Shown here: positions 48,592 through 57,389 of the stretch, piece after piece
Numbering within the stretch: position 1 is the stretch's first letter
Layout: each line of letters starts with the position of its first letter
Made by a program: the position numbers and the translations under genes
Notes under the pieces: generated by a model
The model's database searches: none
Seen by the model: the letters and a program-made list of their open reading frames with translations, nothing else
Told to the model about the DNA's origin: nothing
Virus record (IMG/VR): IMGVR_UViG_3300046535_001697
Coordinates: 1-64,000 of that record
From: a virus
Strand: one strand, 5' to 3'
DNA: 64,000 nucleotides

Positions 48592-49080
48592 TCAAGCCCT
48601 GACGGTGGGCCACTCGTACTTCCCGGGGTACTGGATGTCCCTGCCCCAGGTGTTGGCCGCGTCGGTGTCACCGATGAATGCGAAGCCTTCGCCGTCACCG
48701 ATGCTGCAGTACTCGCTCATGGCCTGCTGCTGGTTTCCGCACCGGCACCAGCGGTCGCCGTCCCAGGCGTAGACGCCGCGGTCGGCACCGGCCCGAACGA
48801 ATTCGGCAAGGGCTTTGGCCTCCTCGACGTCGCGCACTCCAATGCAGGCGCTGGTGTGCCAGGCGTCGAGGGCCGGGCCGTCGGGGAAGACGTGGCCGTT
48901 GAGGGCGACGAGGAGCTGCCCGGGGGTGAAGGGCCACGCGGGTTCTTCGTCGGCCGGGGTGTGGGTGCCGGTGATGACGAACCATCCGATGTCGCGCAGG
49001 CGCACGGGCTTGCAGTCGTTGAGGGCGTAGAGGACCTCGTCGGCGGTCGGCCCGGTGGGGATGGTGTAGCGGTCGGTCAT
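48592..49080 (-). CDS. Hypothetical protein, 162 aa
   Basis: ATG 49080 begins DRYTIPTGPTADEVLYALND, followed by alpha/beta sequence with WFVITGTHTPADEEPAWPFT and a C-terminal CSIGDGEGFAFIGDTD. It has no membrane segment or known motif. First of four coupled or closely spaced minus-strand genes. Confidence 0.65.
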   Translation of the reverse strand: MTDRYTIPTGPTADEVLYALNDCKPVRLRDIGWFVITGTHTPADEEPAWPFTPGQLLVALNGHVFPDGPALDAWHTSACIGVRDVEEAKALAEFVRAGADRGVYAWDGDRWCRCGNQQQAMSEYCSIGDGEGFAFIGDTDAANTWGRDIQYPGKYEWPTVRA

Positions 49081-49091
49081 GGCCGGGTTCC

Positions 49092-49601
49092 TCACGCGTC
49101 GGGCGCCCAGTCGGGCTGATAGTCGGGGTGCCCGCGGTACGGCAGGGCGAGCAGGCAGAGCAGCATCAGGTCGGCCCCGTTGCCCGGGTCGCCTCCCACT
49201 CCCCACTCGCTGTCGATCTGCGCCTCCATGCTGGTGACCTCGGGGACGATCTCGTTGATGACGCGCCGCTTGGCGGCGACCTCGGCCAGGGTCCGCGCCG
49301 GGTCCTGGCGGGCGATGTGCCGGTGCTGGCCGACCGTCAGCTTGCCGCTGGCGGAGTAGAGCGCGACGTCGTTGGGGATCGGGCTGGCGTCGTCCCAGCG
49401 GCCGTCGGTGGTGGCCTTGGCGCCCAGGGCCGCGCTCTCGTCCATGGACAGCATGTCGAGGAGGAACGCGCGGATGTCGGTCGTGCGGAGCCCACAGGGG
49501 CCGTGGAGGTAGCGGGGCTCCGGGTCGTACGGCCCGGTGTAGTTCTCACGGACCGGGCATTCGGCGGCGTCGTGGTAGCCGGGGATGCGCTGCTCGGTCA
49601 T
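49092..49601 (-). CDS. DUF6221-like protein, 169 aa
   Basis: ATG 49601 is the start. The segment HRHIARQDPARTLAEVAAKRRVI followed by a C-terminal LCLLALPYRGHPDYQPDW is the hallmark pattern of the DUF6221 family (HIARxDPARVLxxVxAKRxIL ... YxxHPDYxxxW), widespread in actinobacterial genomes and their mobile elements. Function unknown. Confidence 0.8.
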   Translation of the reverse strand: MTEQRIPGYHDAAECPVRENYTGPYDPEPRYLHGPCGLRTTDIRAFLLDMLSMDESAALGAKATTDGRWDDASPIPNDVALYSASGKLTVGQHRHIARQDPARTLAEVAAKRRVINEIVPEVTSMEAQIDSEWGVGGDPGNGADLMLLCLLALPYRGHPDYQPDWAPDA

Positions 49602-49605
49602 GTGC

Positions 49606-49995
49606 TCAGCCTTCCGCTTCGGGTGCCGGGGCGAAGACGGCGAGGGCAGCGGTGGCGAACTGGTAGGGCTCGCCGACGAGGTGCCAGTGGTCGCGGGCCA
49701 CTGCGAGGATCTTCTCGGCGTCCTCGGCGGAGACGCCGCGCCACCGCGCCTCGTCGACGTAGCGGTCGTGCCGCTGCCGAGCCTCTCGGGCGCGGGCCTC
49801 CTGCTCGTCCCGCACGCGGGAGATGAGGACCCCGTATGCTGCCGCGACCGCAGGGGCAACGCCGCCATTTCCGAACTCGCAGTGGACGTCGTGGCAGGCG
49901 TGATCGTCCGAAGCGGGGGCGTAGATCAGGGGTGTGCCGTGCGTCGGGCAGACGCAGTGGGTGCCGCACTGGTGCTGGTGGGCCATGCGGTTCAT
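49606..49995 (-). CDS. Hypothetical protein with N-terminal cysteine/histidine cluster, 129 aa
   Basis: ATG 49995 (or 49983) starts HQHQCGTHCVCPTHGTPL and then ACHDVHCEFG, so seven Cys/His residues in the first 45 positions could bind one or two metals. A helical region (SRVRDEQEARAREARQRHDR) follows. Unknown role. Confidence 0.6.
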   Translation of the reverse strand: MNRMAHQHQCGTHCVCPTHGTPLIYAPASDDHACHDVHCEFGNGGVAPAVAAAYGVLISRVRDEQEARAREARQRHDRYVDEARWRGVSAEDAEKILAVARDHWHLVGEPYQFATAALAVFAPAPEAEG

Positions 49996-50040
49996 CCTCT
50001 CGCAGGGGGCCCGCCCCGGACACCTGCCGGGGCGGGCGGG

Positions 50041-50378
50041 TCAGCGGTCGAGCAGGGACGCCTTCACGGCCATGGACAGGGCGGTCCCGCGTCGGTCGTC
50101 CTCGGCGATGAGCCGGCTGGCCTGGGTCTGGGTGATGTGGAGGGCGCGGGCTGCGCGGGCTGCTCCGCCGTGCTCGGTGCCGACGAGGTCGCGGACGAGG
50201 TTGGCGTCGGCGCGCTGGAGGAGCTGGTCCTGGCGGGCGATCAGGGCGCGGCGGCGCTTGATGGTGGCCCGGGCGGCGGCGGGGTCGGCGGGCAGCGCCA
50301 GGCGCAGGATCTCGGTGTACTCGTCGAGGGCGTCTCGGGCATGCCGTCGTCGTCGAGGGCGATCTGCCTGATGCGCAT
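50041..50378 (-). pseudogene. Frameshifted small DNA-binding-type gene
   Basis: ATG 50378 has AGGAGA (50390-50385) at a good distance and begins MRIRQIALDDDGMP. That frame soon degenerates into Ser/Pro/Thr-rich sequence. From about 50335 the frame one base back reads well (LDEYTEILRLALPADPAAAR ... NLVRDLVGTEHGGAARAARA ... ITQTQASRLIAEDDRR) to TGA at 50041, but it has no start codon. A single -1 shift joins them into a protein of about 112 residues with an HTH-like end (AARAARALHITQTQASRLI). Broken gene or sequence error. Confidence 0.55.
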
Positions 50379-50414
50379 AGCGGTTCTCCTTCGGGTCTTG
50401 GCGGTTTCGTGAGG

Positions 50415-51182
50415 CTACTCGGCGGCTACGACGGGGATTCCGTACTCGCCCTTGGCGCCGCGCACGGCCTTGCCGTCCTTGACGAGCTGGGTGCAGACGT
50501 TAGCGACGGTGCTATAGGAGACGCTGGCCAACTCGGCAAGCTGGTCGACGTGCAGGTAGGCGACCCTGCCGGTTCCGGGATCGCAACACGCCCCAAGTGC
50601 CAGGAGGATCTTCTCGGCGGCCGTGGGTGCCTTCTCCCTGGCCGGCGCCTTCTGGGTGGGAACCCAGCCGTGGAAGGCTTCCTTCACAGTCAGCGACGGC
50701 TTGCTGAGGGCGCATCTCTCGATGAACCGCGTGATGCGCGGAGTGAGCTCGAACCACTCGGTGTTGTGCACCCTCTCTCTGGCAAACCGGCGGTGCAGTG
50801 CCTGTTCGAGCGCGGCACCGCCGCGCAGGAGGAGCAGCACATCCCGCTCCCGCAGAGCGAGGGTGCCGACCCTGCCTTTGAGGTTGGTGGTGTAGCCGAT
50901 TTTGATTCGGCTGCCGTTGGTGAGGAAGTACACGGCGCTGGGATGTGACCCCAGGAGGGCGCCTTGGATGTCGAGGGCCTTCGCCCTTTCGATGATGCCC
51001 CTGTCCGAAGCCTGCTCGACAGTGTCGGAGGCCTCAACGCGGATGAAGGCTTCGGTCGCCAGGTGGACGACGGTTGCGAGGTGTTTGCGGCAAAGGGGTA
51101 CCGGGCGGCTGATGAGCGGCGCTTCCCAGCAGGGGCCGTCGTTCTCGATGACGGCGCAGTCGTCGATGGGCGGGGTAGTCAC
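50415..51182 (-). CDS. GIY-YIG superfamily (Mug113/T5orf172-type) protein, 255 aa
   Basis: GTG 51182 is the start. An N-terminal zinc knuckle (Cys9, Cys18, Cys31, His34) leads to residues 83-150, AVYFLTNGSRIKIGYTTNLK, with RVGTLAL, GGAALEQALHRRFA and TEWFEL. This is the Mug113/T5orf172 variant of the GIY-YIG fold. The C-terminus (about 185-255) has a winged-helix-like unit (LAELASVSYSTVANVCTQLVKDG). Relatives may be nucleases or DNA binders of phages and plasmids. Confidence 0.8.
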   Translation of the reverse strand: MTTPPIDDCAVIENDGPCWEAPLISRPVPLCRKHLATVVHLATEAFIRVEASDTVEQASDRGIIERAKALDIQGALLGSHPSAVYFLTNGSRIKIGYTTNLKGRVGTLALRERDVLLLLRGGAALEQALHRRFARERVHNTEWFELTPRITRFIERCALSKPSLTVKEAFHGWVPTQKAPAREKAPTAAEKILLALGACCDPGTGRVAYLHVDQLAELASVSYSTVANVCTQLVKDGKAVRGAKGEYGIPVVAAE

Positions 51183-51204
51183 GGACGGTGCTCCTCTGTG
51201 CTGG

Positions 51205-51693
51205 TCAGTTGGCGCGGTTCTTCCAGCCGGATGCGGCGCTGGCGTGGCTGGTCGCGGTGGAGTGGGAGGTGGAGCCGGTGTTGCTGTTGTTGATGTTGAC
51301 GGTGACTTTGGCGGAGGAGCCCTTGAGGAGGCTGACGGCCGCGGCGGCGACGCCGACGGCCAGGCCGGCGCCCTCGGCGGCGTGGGCGAACTCGGCGAGG
51401 CCGTGGGCGTAGTGGCCAACCGCAACAGCGACACCGGCGATGGTGCCGCCGGAGGCAACGATGCGGGCGGGCCACGGGTCACGGGGTGCCTGCTGGACGA
51501 TGACCGGCGCCGGGGCCGGCTGGGGCTGGGGGGCGGCACGGGGCTCGGGCGCCGGGGTGTCGTTCATGTAGACGGCGACGGGCTTGTGGTCCTCGACACC
51601 GATGGCGATGCCGATGCCGGTGAACTGCCCGGCAGCGAGGTCGGCCTGGGTTGCGTAGGCGGTGCGGTCGGCGGACTGCTGGGTGGTGGTCAC
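51205..51693 (-). CDS. Small membrane protein of the transfer module, 162 aa
   Basis: GTG or ATG 51693 overlaps the translocase stop. The N-terminal part is soluble, a Pro/Ala linker follows (about 47-65), then two hydrophobic stretches (GGTIAGVAVAVGHYAHGLAEF, AGLAVGVAAAAVSLL), and finally a Ser/Thr/Asn-rich tail. Small membrane proteins next to TraB-type pumps serve plasmid spreading in Streptomyces; that role is inferred from position. Confidence 0.65.
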   Translation of the reverse strand: MTTTQQSADRTAYATQADLAAGQFTGIGIAIGVEDHKPVAVYMNDTPAPEPRAAPQPQPAPAPVIVQQAPRDPWPARIVASGGTIAGVAVAVGHYAHGLAEFAHAAEGAGLAVGVAAAAVSLLKGSSAKVTVNINNSNTGSTSHSTATSHASAASGWKNRAN

Positions 51694-53873
51694 TGCTGCT
51701 CCTCGGGGGCGTCGGTGCGGTGCTTGACGTGGGCGTAGGCGCCGCGCATGGGCTTGTAGAACTGGGGCTCGGCCTTCAGCCAGTCCGTGATGGCGGACCG
51801 GGACGGTGCCGGGGCAACCGGGAAGATCACGGCGAAGAGTTCACGGATGGCGTCGGGGCCGATACCGGACGGGCCGGCCTTGACGACGATGCTGAAGACG
51901 GTGGGCCAGCGGGCGTCGTCGCTGACGCCGGGGGTGGGCGTGGGGCCAGTTGCCTGCTTCGGCGCCGGGGCGGACTCGGGGGTGAGGTGCGCGGGGGGCT
52001 TCCACAGGGCGCCGCCCTCGCCGAGGATCTCCCGGAACTGCCGGTCGAGGTCGGCGTCGTGGCTGGTGGTCTCGTTCATGGCGCCGCGTACGCGGTTGCG
52101 GGTCTCCTCGGCGGCGGCGATGGCGTCAGCGGCGCTTCCGGCGGGCGGTGTGCTGTCCCAGTCGGCGGTGACGCTGCGCCTCGGCGTGCTGTTCCCGTCC
52201 GTGGTCGGGCCGGCCTGCGGGGGGACGGCGTCCATGATTCCGGCGAGGATGCTGTCGGGGTCCTGGACGTCGATGAGGAACAGGTGGTCGGTGTTGTCCC
52301 AGCGCCGCTCGTACGCTTCACCGGCGACCTTGCGGGATGCGGCGTCGAGTTCGGGGCGGCGGGTGCTGACCTCCTGGATGAGGGCCATCATGATGTCGGG
52401 CTTCATGAGGTAGGTCTTGAACGGGCGGGCGTGCTTGCGGCCGAACTTGAGGAAGCCGCAGCCCTCGTAGGGGGCGTCTTCGGGCTTGAGGCGCTCATTC
52501 CAGCCGAACAGGTAGTTCAGCTCGGCTTCGGTGTCGACGCCGAGGCCGATCTTCATGATGGACTGCTTGAGGACCTGCGGTTCGGCGATGACGTCCTGGG
52601 TGGCGCGCAGGGCAGCGTTCTCGACGTTGCAGGCGGTGGCCCGGCCGATCTCGATGATCTCGACGATGTTGTCGCCGACCTTGCGGAGGATCTCGTCGCG
52701 GCGGGCGCGCTGCGAGAAGAGCATGGCGATCTCGTCGTTGTTGAGGGTCAGGGCGGGGATGCGCGGGGTGACGGGCAGCTTGTCGTCGTTGGCCTGGAGC
52801 TCGAGGGCCTTGTAGGCGGTCTTGCGGATCTTGGCGATGCGCTTCATGGCCTCGGTCATGGCGAGGGCCTTTTCGGGGGTGTCGGCGACCCAGTCGACGG
52901 GGGGCTTGCCGGGCTTGCCGAGCTGCGTCCACAGATGGAGCCAGGGCAGGGCGAGGTTGCCGCCGTTGAGGTCGATGACCCAGACGAGGTTGTCGACCAT
53001 GCGGAGCTGGTTGGCGATCTTGACGTTCATCAAGTTGGACTTGCCGGAGCCGCGCTGGCCGACGGTGACGCTGGAGGCCTGGCGCATGACGGCGCCGGCC
53101 TTCTCGCCGTCCTGGTAGACGCCGATCGCGGTGAAGTCATTGATCGACAGGGGGGAGAAGTCCATGGGGTAGGGGACGTCGTCGAGGAGGTGGTTGACGG
53201 TGGCGACGTTGACGAGTGCGGTGCCTCGGTCGGCGCCGGCTGTGACCTCGACGCCGCAGCCCTCGGGGAGGCGGGCGTCGCCGGCGAGCCGGTCCTCGAA
53301 CGGCTTGAGTTGGCGCCAGGTGGTGCCGCCCGGGGGGACGATCTCCAGGGTGTAGCCGCCGCCGCTGTCCCACTGCTCGATGGCGAGGACGGTGGTGTTG
53401 TGGACGGCGCAGACGCGGCCGATGCGGGCGGTCCATTCGGCGGCGAGTTCGGTGCGCAGGGCCTGGGCGGCGTTGGCGATGTCGGTGGCCTGCTGGTCGG
53501 CGGCGGCCTGGGCGGTGGCGCGCCCGGTGCGGGCTTCGCCGGTCCAGGCCATGCCGAGGCCGATGGTTCCGGCGGCGAGGGTGCCGAGGCTGGTGGTGGT
53601 CCAGGGGCTGGTGGCCATGGCCCAGGAGCACCAGGTGCCGGCGCCGGCCCAGGTGGCGGCTCGGACGGCGAGGCTGGTGCCGGTGATGTGGTGGGTGCCG
53701 CGCTGGCGGACGCCGGCGAGGTGGTGGCCGAGGAGGCCGGCGCCGGCGGTGGCGGCGGCCCACATGGGGGGCATGTGGGCGACGTGGCCGGCCCAGGCGG
53801 CGGCGAGGGTGGCGCCGGCGATGTTGAGGGGGCCGGTGACGGGGCCGTGGCCGGCTTCCCAGTCGACGTTCAC
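51690..53873 (-). CDS. FtsK/TraB-like DNA translocase, 727 aa
   Basis: GTG 53873 is the start. Hydrophobic segments at the N-terminus (about residues 15-110) anchor it in the membrane. The pump has Walker A at 272-279 (GQRGSGKS) and Walker B at 297-301 (VWVID). The C-terminal 655-708 (FSIVVKAGPSGIGPDAIREL...SRSAITDWLKAEPQF) looks like a winged helix, as in the DNA-reading gamma domain of FtsK/TraB. Streptomyces TraB proteins move double-stranded DNA between hyphae after binding short repeats. Candidate repeats lie at 55952-56222 in the same module. Confidence 0.82.
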   Translation of the reverse strand: MNVDWEAGHGPVTGPLNIAGATLAAAWAGHVAHMPPMWAAATAGAGLLGHHLAGVRQRGTHHITGTSLAVRAATWAGAGTWCSWAMATSPWTTTSLGTLAAGTIGLGMAWTGEARTGRATAQAAADQQATDIANAAQALRTELAAEWTARIGRVCAVHNTTVLAIEQWDSGGGYTLEIVPPGGTTWRQLKPFEDRLAGDARLPEGCGVEVTAGADRGTALVNVATVNHLLDDVPYPMDFSPLSINDFTAIGVYQDGEKAGAVMRQASSVTVGQRGSGKSNLMNVKIANQLRMVDNLVWVIDLNGGNLALPWLHLWTQLGKPGKPPVDWVADTPEKALAMTEAMKRIAKIRKTAYKALELQANDDKLPVTPRIPALTLNNDEIAMLFSQRARRDEILRKVGDNIVEIIEIGRATACNVENAALRATQDVIAEPQVLKQSIMKIGLGVDTEAELNYLFGWNERLKPEDAPYEGCGFLKFGRKHARPFKTYLMKPDIMMALIQEVSTRRPELDAASRKVAGEAYERRWDNTDHLFLIDVQDPDSILAGIMDAVPPQAGPTTDGNSTPRRSVTADWDSTPPAGSAADAIAAAEETRNRVRGAMNETTSHDADLDRQFREILGEGGALWKPPAHLTPESAPAPKQATGPTPTPGVSDDARWPTVFSIVVKAGPSGIGPDAIRELFAVIFPVAPAPSRSAITDWLKAEPQFYKPMRGAYAHVKHRTDAPEEQQ

Positions 53874-53971
53874 GGTGGCGGGTTCTCCTGTCGGTGGCGG
53901 TCGGTGGCCGCGGGTCGGTGAGGGTGGCGGGAGGGCGGCCGCCCGGGCGAGGGCCCGGGCGGCCGGGCTGG

Positions 53972-55516
53972 TCAGTGGAAGTCGACGTTCGCGGCGATGT
54001 CCCACATCTCCTCGCCGGGGCGCGGGTTGCGGTGACGCTCGAGGTCGACGTGGTGGAGGTTCTCGAACGCGGGGGCGAGCTCTCCGGCCATCTCGGCGGC
54101 CTTCTGGGTGAGCTGGTAGATGCCGCGCATCAGCTCGATGATCTGCGGGTCCAAGGGGTAGGGGCCGTCGGCCTTCTCGGTGGTGATCTTCATGGCCTCG
54201 GCGACAAGCTGCAGTGCATCCGGGAGGCTGGCGAAGTCCTGGCCGACCTGGAGCATGGCGGTCGGCTCGTAGGCGGAGGCGGCACGGGCCATCTCCACGG
54301 CGGCGGCGGTGAAGTGGTGACCGGACATGTCGGTGGCTCCCTGGGTCGTGGTGGACGGGCTGAAGGTGGTGGCGCCGGCGGGGCGGCGGATGGTGCCGCC
54401 GATCTCCGGCTCCGTGGTGTCGATGGCGGGCTGCGCGGAGGCGGCCTTGGCGGCTGCGCGTTCCGCCCGTGCTGCGCGGCGGCGGGCCCAGGTGGCGCGC
54501 ATCCGGGCCCAGCCGGTCTTGCCCGACCAGTTCCAGATGCCGTGCCACAGGCCGGCACCGACGGACAGGAAGCCGTCCCATCCGACCGCGGCGGTCTTGC
54601 GGGTGCCTCGGCCGAGGGCGGCGAGCACCCGGGCCCGGTGCGGCTTCGTCTTCACGATGGCGGTGCGGGTGCCGGCGGCGGCGAGGGTGGCGCCGCGCTT
54701 CCCGGCCCGGCCGGCCGTGGCGGTCAGGCGGCGCCGGGCAGCGGCCCGGCTGTTCTTCCTGTCCGCGGTGAGGGCAGCGGCGGCCTTCTCCTCCTTCGAG
54801 AGCTGCCCCGCCTTCCCGGCGCCGGTCCGCTCGGCAGAGCGGTCGGCACGGCCGGTGCCGCCGGACAGCCGGTCGGCGATCCGGCCCAGACGCCCCGCCT
54901 TCCCTCCGCCGTCGACCCGCCCCGAGTTGGCGCCAACACCCGACGCTGCGCCGGTCCCGTTCTGGCGGCCGAGGGACCAGCTGGTCGACGACGGACGTTG
55001 TCCTGTCCCGCCACTCCTGGCGCCGGCACCGCCGCCGACACCGCCCCGGCTGCCGCCGCCGGAGAGCAGACCGCCGCGGGCGCTGTTGGCGCCAGAACGG
55101 GTACCGCCAGGAGCGAGCAACCCGGCCTTCGCCGTCTTGTTGGCGGTCTGCTTCTTGACGGTGGCGCGGCGCTTCAGGACCGCCGCCGTGGTGCCGCCAA
55201 GCGCGAGGCCGGCCGCGCCGCCGATGCCGGGGAGGCCGGCGATCTGGTAGGCGGCGGTCAGGGCGGTGGCGGTGCCGTTGGCGGCGGCCACGAGGGCGGG
55301 CGCGGCGGGGATGCCCTTGCGGCGGGCGGTCTTCTTGTCGGCCTTCTGGTCGCGGGCAAGTTCGGTGAGGGCGGCCTGGGCGGCCGGGGACTGGGTCTTC
55401 CAGTCGATGGCGGGTGCGGGGGCGCCGGGGGTGACGTACACGGAGTCGTGGTCGGGCTGGGGGGTGGTTGTTGCCGGTGCGCGGGTCGGCGCGGGCGGCG
55501 CTTGGGTCTGGGACAC
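53972..55516 (-). CDS. Transfer-module membrane-associated protein, low complexity, 514 aa
   Basis: GTG 55516 follows GAAGGAG at a good distance and is preferred to TTG 55531. The N-terminal third has a hydrophobic pair (VAAANGTATALTAAYQIAGL, GIGGAAGLALGGTTAAVL). The middle is a Gly/Ser/Arg-rich linker, then a basic region (ARRAARAERAAAKAA). The C-terminal 110 residues form a helical domain (HHFTAAAVEMARAASAYEPT...). It lies between the translocase and the DUF2637 gene, as do conjugation accessory proteins in Streptomyces plasmids. Confidence 0.65.
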   Translation of the reverse strand: MSQTQAPPAPTRAPATTTPQPDHDSVYVTPGAPAPAIDWKTQSPAAQAALTELARDQKADKKTARRKGIPAAPALVAAANGTATALTAAYQIAGLPGIGGAAGLALGGTTAAVLKRRATVKKQTANKTAKAGLLAPGGTRSGANSARGGLLSGGGSRGGVGGGAGARSGGTGQRPSSTSWSLGRQNGTGAASGVGANSGRVDGGGKAGRLGRIADRLSGGTGRADRSAERTGAGKAGQLSKEEKAAAALTADRKNSRAAARRRLTATAGRAGKRGATLAAAGTRTAIVKTKPHRARVLAALGRGTRKTAAVGWDGFLSVGAGLWHGIWNWSGKTGWARMRATWARRRAARAERAAAKAASAQPAIDTTEPEIGGTIRRPAGATTFSPSTTTQGATDMSGHHFTAAAVEMARAASAYEPTAMLQVGQDFASLPDALQLVAEAMKITTEKADGPYPLDPQIIELMRGIYQLTQKAAEMAGELAPAFENLHHVDLERHRNPRPGEEMWDIAANVDFH

Positions 55517-55530
55517 CGGGCTCTCCTTCA

Positions 55531-55640
55531 ATGTCGTCGTCGTAGTCGTCGGGTCCGAGGGATGGGGGTGGTGCGGGGTTTTTGCTGTTCAGGGGGGTGC
55601 TGGGGGGTCGGCTACGACGACGACTACGACGTCGACGACA
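55531..55640. repeat. Imperfect inverted repeat of GTCGTC units between transfer genes
   Basis: The sequence ATGTCGTCGTCGTAGTCGTCG (in parts, 55531-55551) is matched in inverse at 55617-55640 with one extra triplet. The arms flank a G-rich 65-base centre. Lying in the gap between two transfer genes, it may be a structured regulatory or transfer locus. Confidence 0.5.
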
Positions 55641-55662
55641 TCAGGGCCGGCCGGTGGGCGGG

Positions 55663-56961
55663 TCAGTCCATGGCGGGCATCGGGGTCTTGTCGAGGATCG
55701 CGGTGCGGATGTTCTTCGCCGTGGACGCGGACACGCTGCCCAGCCCGGCGGTCTCGATGGCCTTGGCGAACTCCTCGCCGGTGGGCTGCCTGCGCAGGCG
55801 CTGGAACTCGTCGTGGAAGACGGGCCCGGCGAGGTCGACCCATTCGTCCATGGGGCGGCGGGTGTTCTTCTGGGTGGTGGTCTCGGCGCGGACGGTGCGG
55901 CGGCGGGTGGCGGCGGGGCGGGGCTTCTTGGCGCCGGTCGTGCTGCTGTCGCTGGCGCCAGGTGCGTCCTGCTGGTGGCGCCAGGTGGCGCCGTTGCTGG
56001 CGGCAGGAGCGGCGCTGTCCTGTCGCCAGTTGGCGGTGCTGTTGTCGCCAGAAGCGGTGTCCGTACTGTCGCCAGCTGTCGCCAGTTCGGGGGTGTCGCT
56101 GTCGCTAGTTGTCGTCTCGTTCTGTCGCCAGTTGGCGGTGCTGTTGGCGCTGTCGCTGGCGGTGCTGTTGGCGGCAGGAGCGGTCGTGCTGGCGCCAGGA
56201 GCGACCGGGTTGCTGTCGCCATCTGCCGCCAGTTCGGCCGGGTGGTCCGCCAGCGTCTGGCGGATCGGGGCGCCGAGCCGGGCGAGCCTGATCGCCATCA
56301 CCTCGTGTGCGGGGGCGGTCCGGCGCCAGCTGCGGCCGTAGCGGCGGCGGAGCTTCTCGCGGAAGATCCGGGCCTCCCACTCGATCGCGACGACGTCCGT
56401 GTACGAGGTGAGGTGCCACAGGTGCTGGCGGCGCCAGATGCGGTAGGTGGAGATCGGGCTGAGGATCCACCGCTTGATGGGCGGGGTCTCGATGTGCCGG
56501 TCGGCGGTGATGTCGGCGATGCGGCCGACGGCGTGCCGGGCTGCCTCCATGACGACGATGAAGAGCGTGGGGATGGTGGCGTGCATGCCGACGGCCAGCC
56601 AGTCGCCCCAGGCCGAGGAGGCGTTGAAGGCGACGGTGGCGGCGGTGAGGAACCAGGCTGTCTGGCGGAGCAGGGGGAACGGCATGCGGAGGCCGGTGAG
56701 GACCAGGTCGAGGGCGAGGAGGACGCCGATGCCGGCGTCGATGCCGATGGGGAAGGCGTACGCGAAAGAGCCGAAGTCCTTGTCGATGGCGAGCTTGGTG
56801 ACGGCGCGGTAGGAGCCAGCGAAGCCGATGCCTGCGATGGCGGCAGAGCCTCCGGCGACGGCACCGATGAGGCCTTTCTGGGTCTTGGTCAGCTGAGTGG
56901 GGACGGCCGGCTCGGGCTGTGTGCTGGTCGGCTGGCCGGCGGACAGGTCGGGCGCGGTCAC
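55663..56961 (-). CDS. DUF2637 (SpdB-like) membrane protein, 432 aa
   Basis: GTG 56961 is the start. Residues about 25-150 carry four hydrophobic segments (GLIGAVAGGSAAIAGIGFAG, YAFPIGIDAGIGVLLALDLV, TAWFLTAATVAFNASSAWGD, TIPTLFIVVMEAARHAVG), the DUF2637 pattern found in Streptomyces conjugative plasmids and ICEs. After a basic cytoplasmic segment comes a Ser/Thr/Asn-rich stretch (about 245-340) with NSTANWRQ twice, then a helical C-terminus. The low-complexity part coincides with the DNA repeats 55952-56222. It likely works with the translocase in spreading. Confidence 0.82.
   Translation of the reverse strand: MTAPDLSAGQPTSTQPEPAVPTQLTKTQKGLIGAVAGGSAAIAGIGFAGSYRAVTKLAIDKDFGSFAYAFPIGIDAGIGVLLALDLVLTGLRMPFPLLRQTAWFLTAATVAFNASSAWGDWLAVGMHATIPTLFIVVMEAARHAVGRIADITADRHIETPPIKRWILSPISTYRIWRRQHLWHLTSYTDVVAIEWEARIFREKLRRRYGRSWRRTAPAHEVMAIRLARLGAPIRQTLADHPAELAADGDSNPVAPGASTTAPAANSTASDSANSTANWRQNETTTSDSDTPELATAGDSTDTASGDNSTANWRQDSAAPAASNGATWRHQQDAPGASDSSTTGAKKPRPAATRRRTVRAETTTQKNTRRPMDEWVDLAGPVFHDEFQRLRRQPTGEEFAKAIETAGLGSVSASTAKNIRTAILDKTPMPAMD
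55952..56222 (-). repeat. Nine copies of CTGKCGCCAG inside the DUF2637 gene
   Basis: On the + strand the 8-base core TGKCGCCA starts at 55953, 55976, 56021, 56043, 56067, 56077, 56123, 56190 and 56214, with flanks mostly C and G. Two further cores (54928, 55087) lie in the neighbouring gene. The copies fall in all three reading frames, so the conserved unit is DNA, not protein. Candidate recognition sites for the adjacent TraB-like translocase. Confidence 0.7.
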
Positions 56962-57044
56962 GGGGGTCTCCAGAGGATGGCTGGTGGCATATGCATGACA
57001 TGGGCTGGGTGGTGCGGGTTGCCGGTGGCCCCGGCCGGGGCGGG

Positions 57045-57299
57045 TCAGAGCTGGTCGGGCTCCAGGGAGAAGAACACGACGTCGGCCCGCTCCAGGGCGG
57101 GGTTCTGCTTGGTGAGGGCGGCGCGGATCTCGCGGTAGGCGCCGGCTCGGCTGGCCCCGGGCCGGGTCGGGAGGGTTCCGTTGATGGTGGCGATGCTGAA
57201 GCCGCCGGCGGCCGGGTACTGGAGGGTGATCAGCCAGGAGTAGAGGACGGGCTCCTCGGAGGTGGAGGCGGAGGCGGGAGCGGTGGCGGTGGTGGTCAT
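57045..57299 (-). CDS. Small plasmid-type protein, 84 aa
   Basis: ATG 57299 opens a Thr/Ala/Ser-rich start followed by VLYSWLITLQYPAAGGFSIA and GAYREIRAALTKQNPALERA. The compact strand-helix pattern is similar to small proteins encoded with DUF2637 genes in Streptomyces plasmids. Function unknown. Confidence 0.65.
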   Translation of the reverse strand: MTTTATAPASASTSEEPVLYSWLITLQYPAAGGFSIATINGTLPTRPGASRAGAYREIRAALTKQNPALERADVVFFSLEPDQL

Positions 57300-57389
57300 T
57301 GGTCTTCTCTCTCGTGTGGTCATACCGGGCGGGGTGTCTGAGTGCCTGCGGCTGCCGCACGGCTGGGGCTGTGCGGCGCCGTCCGGCGA

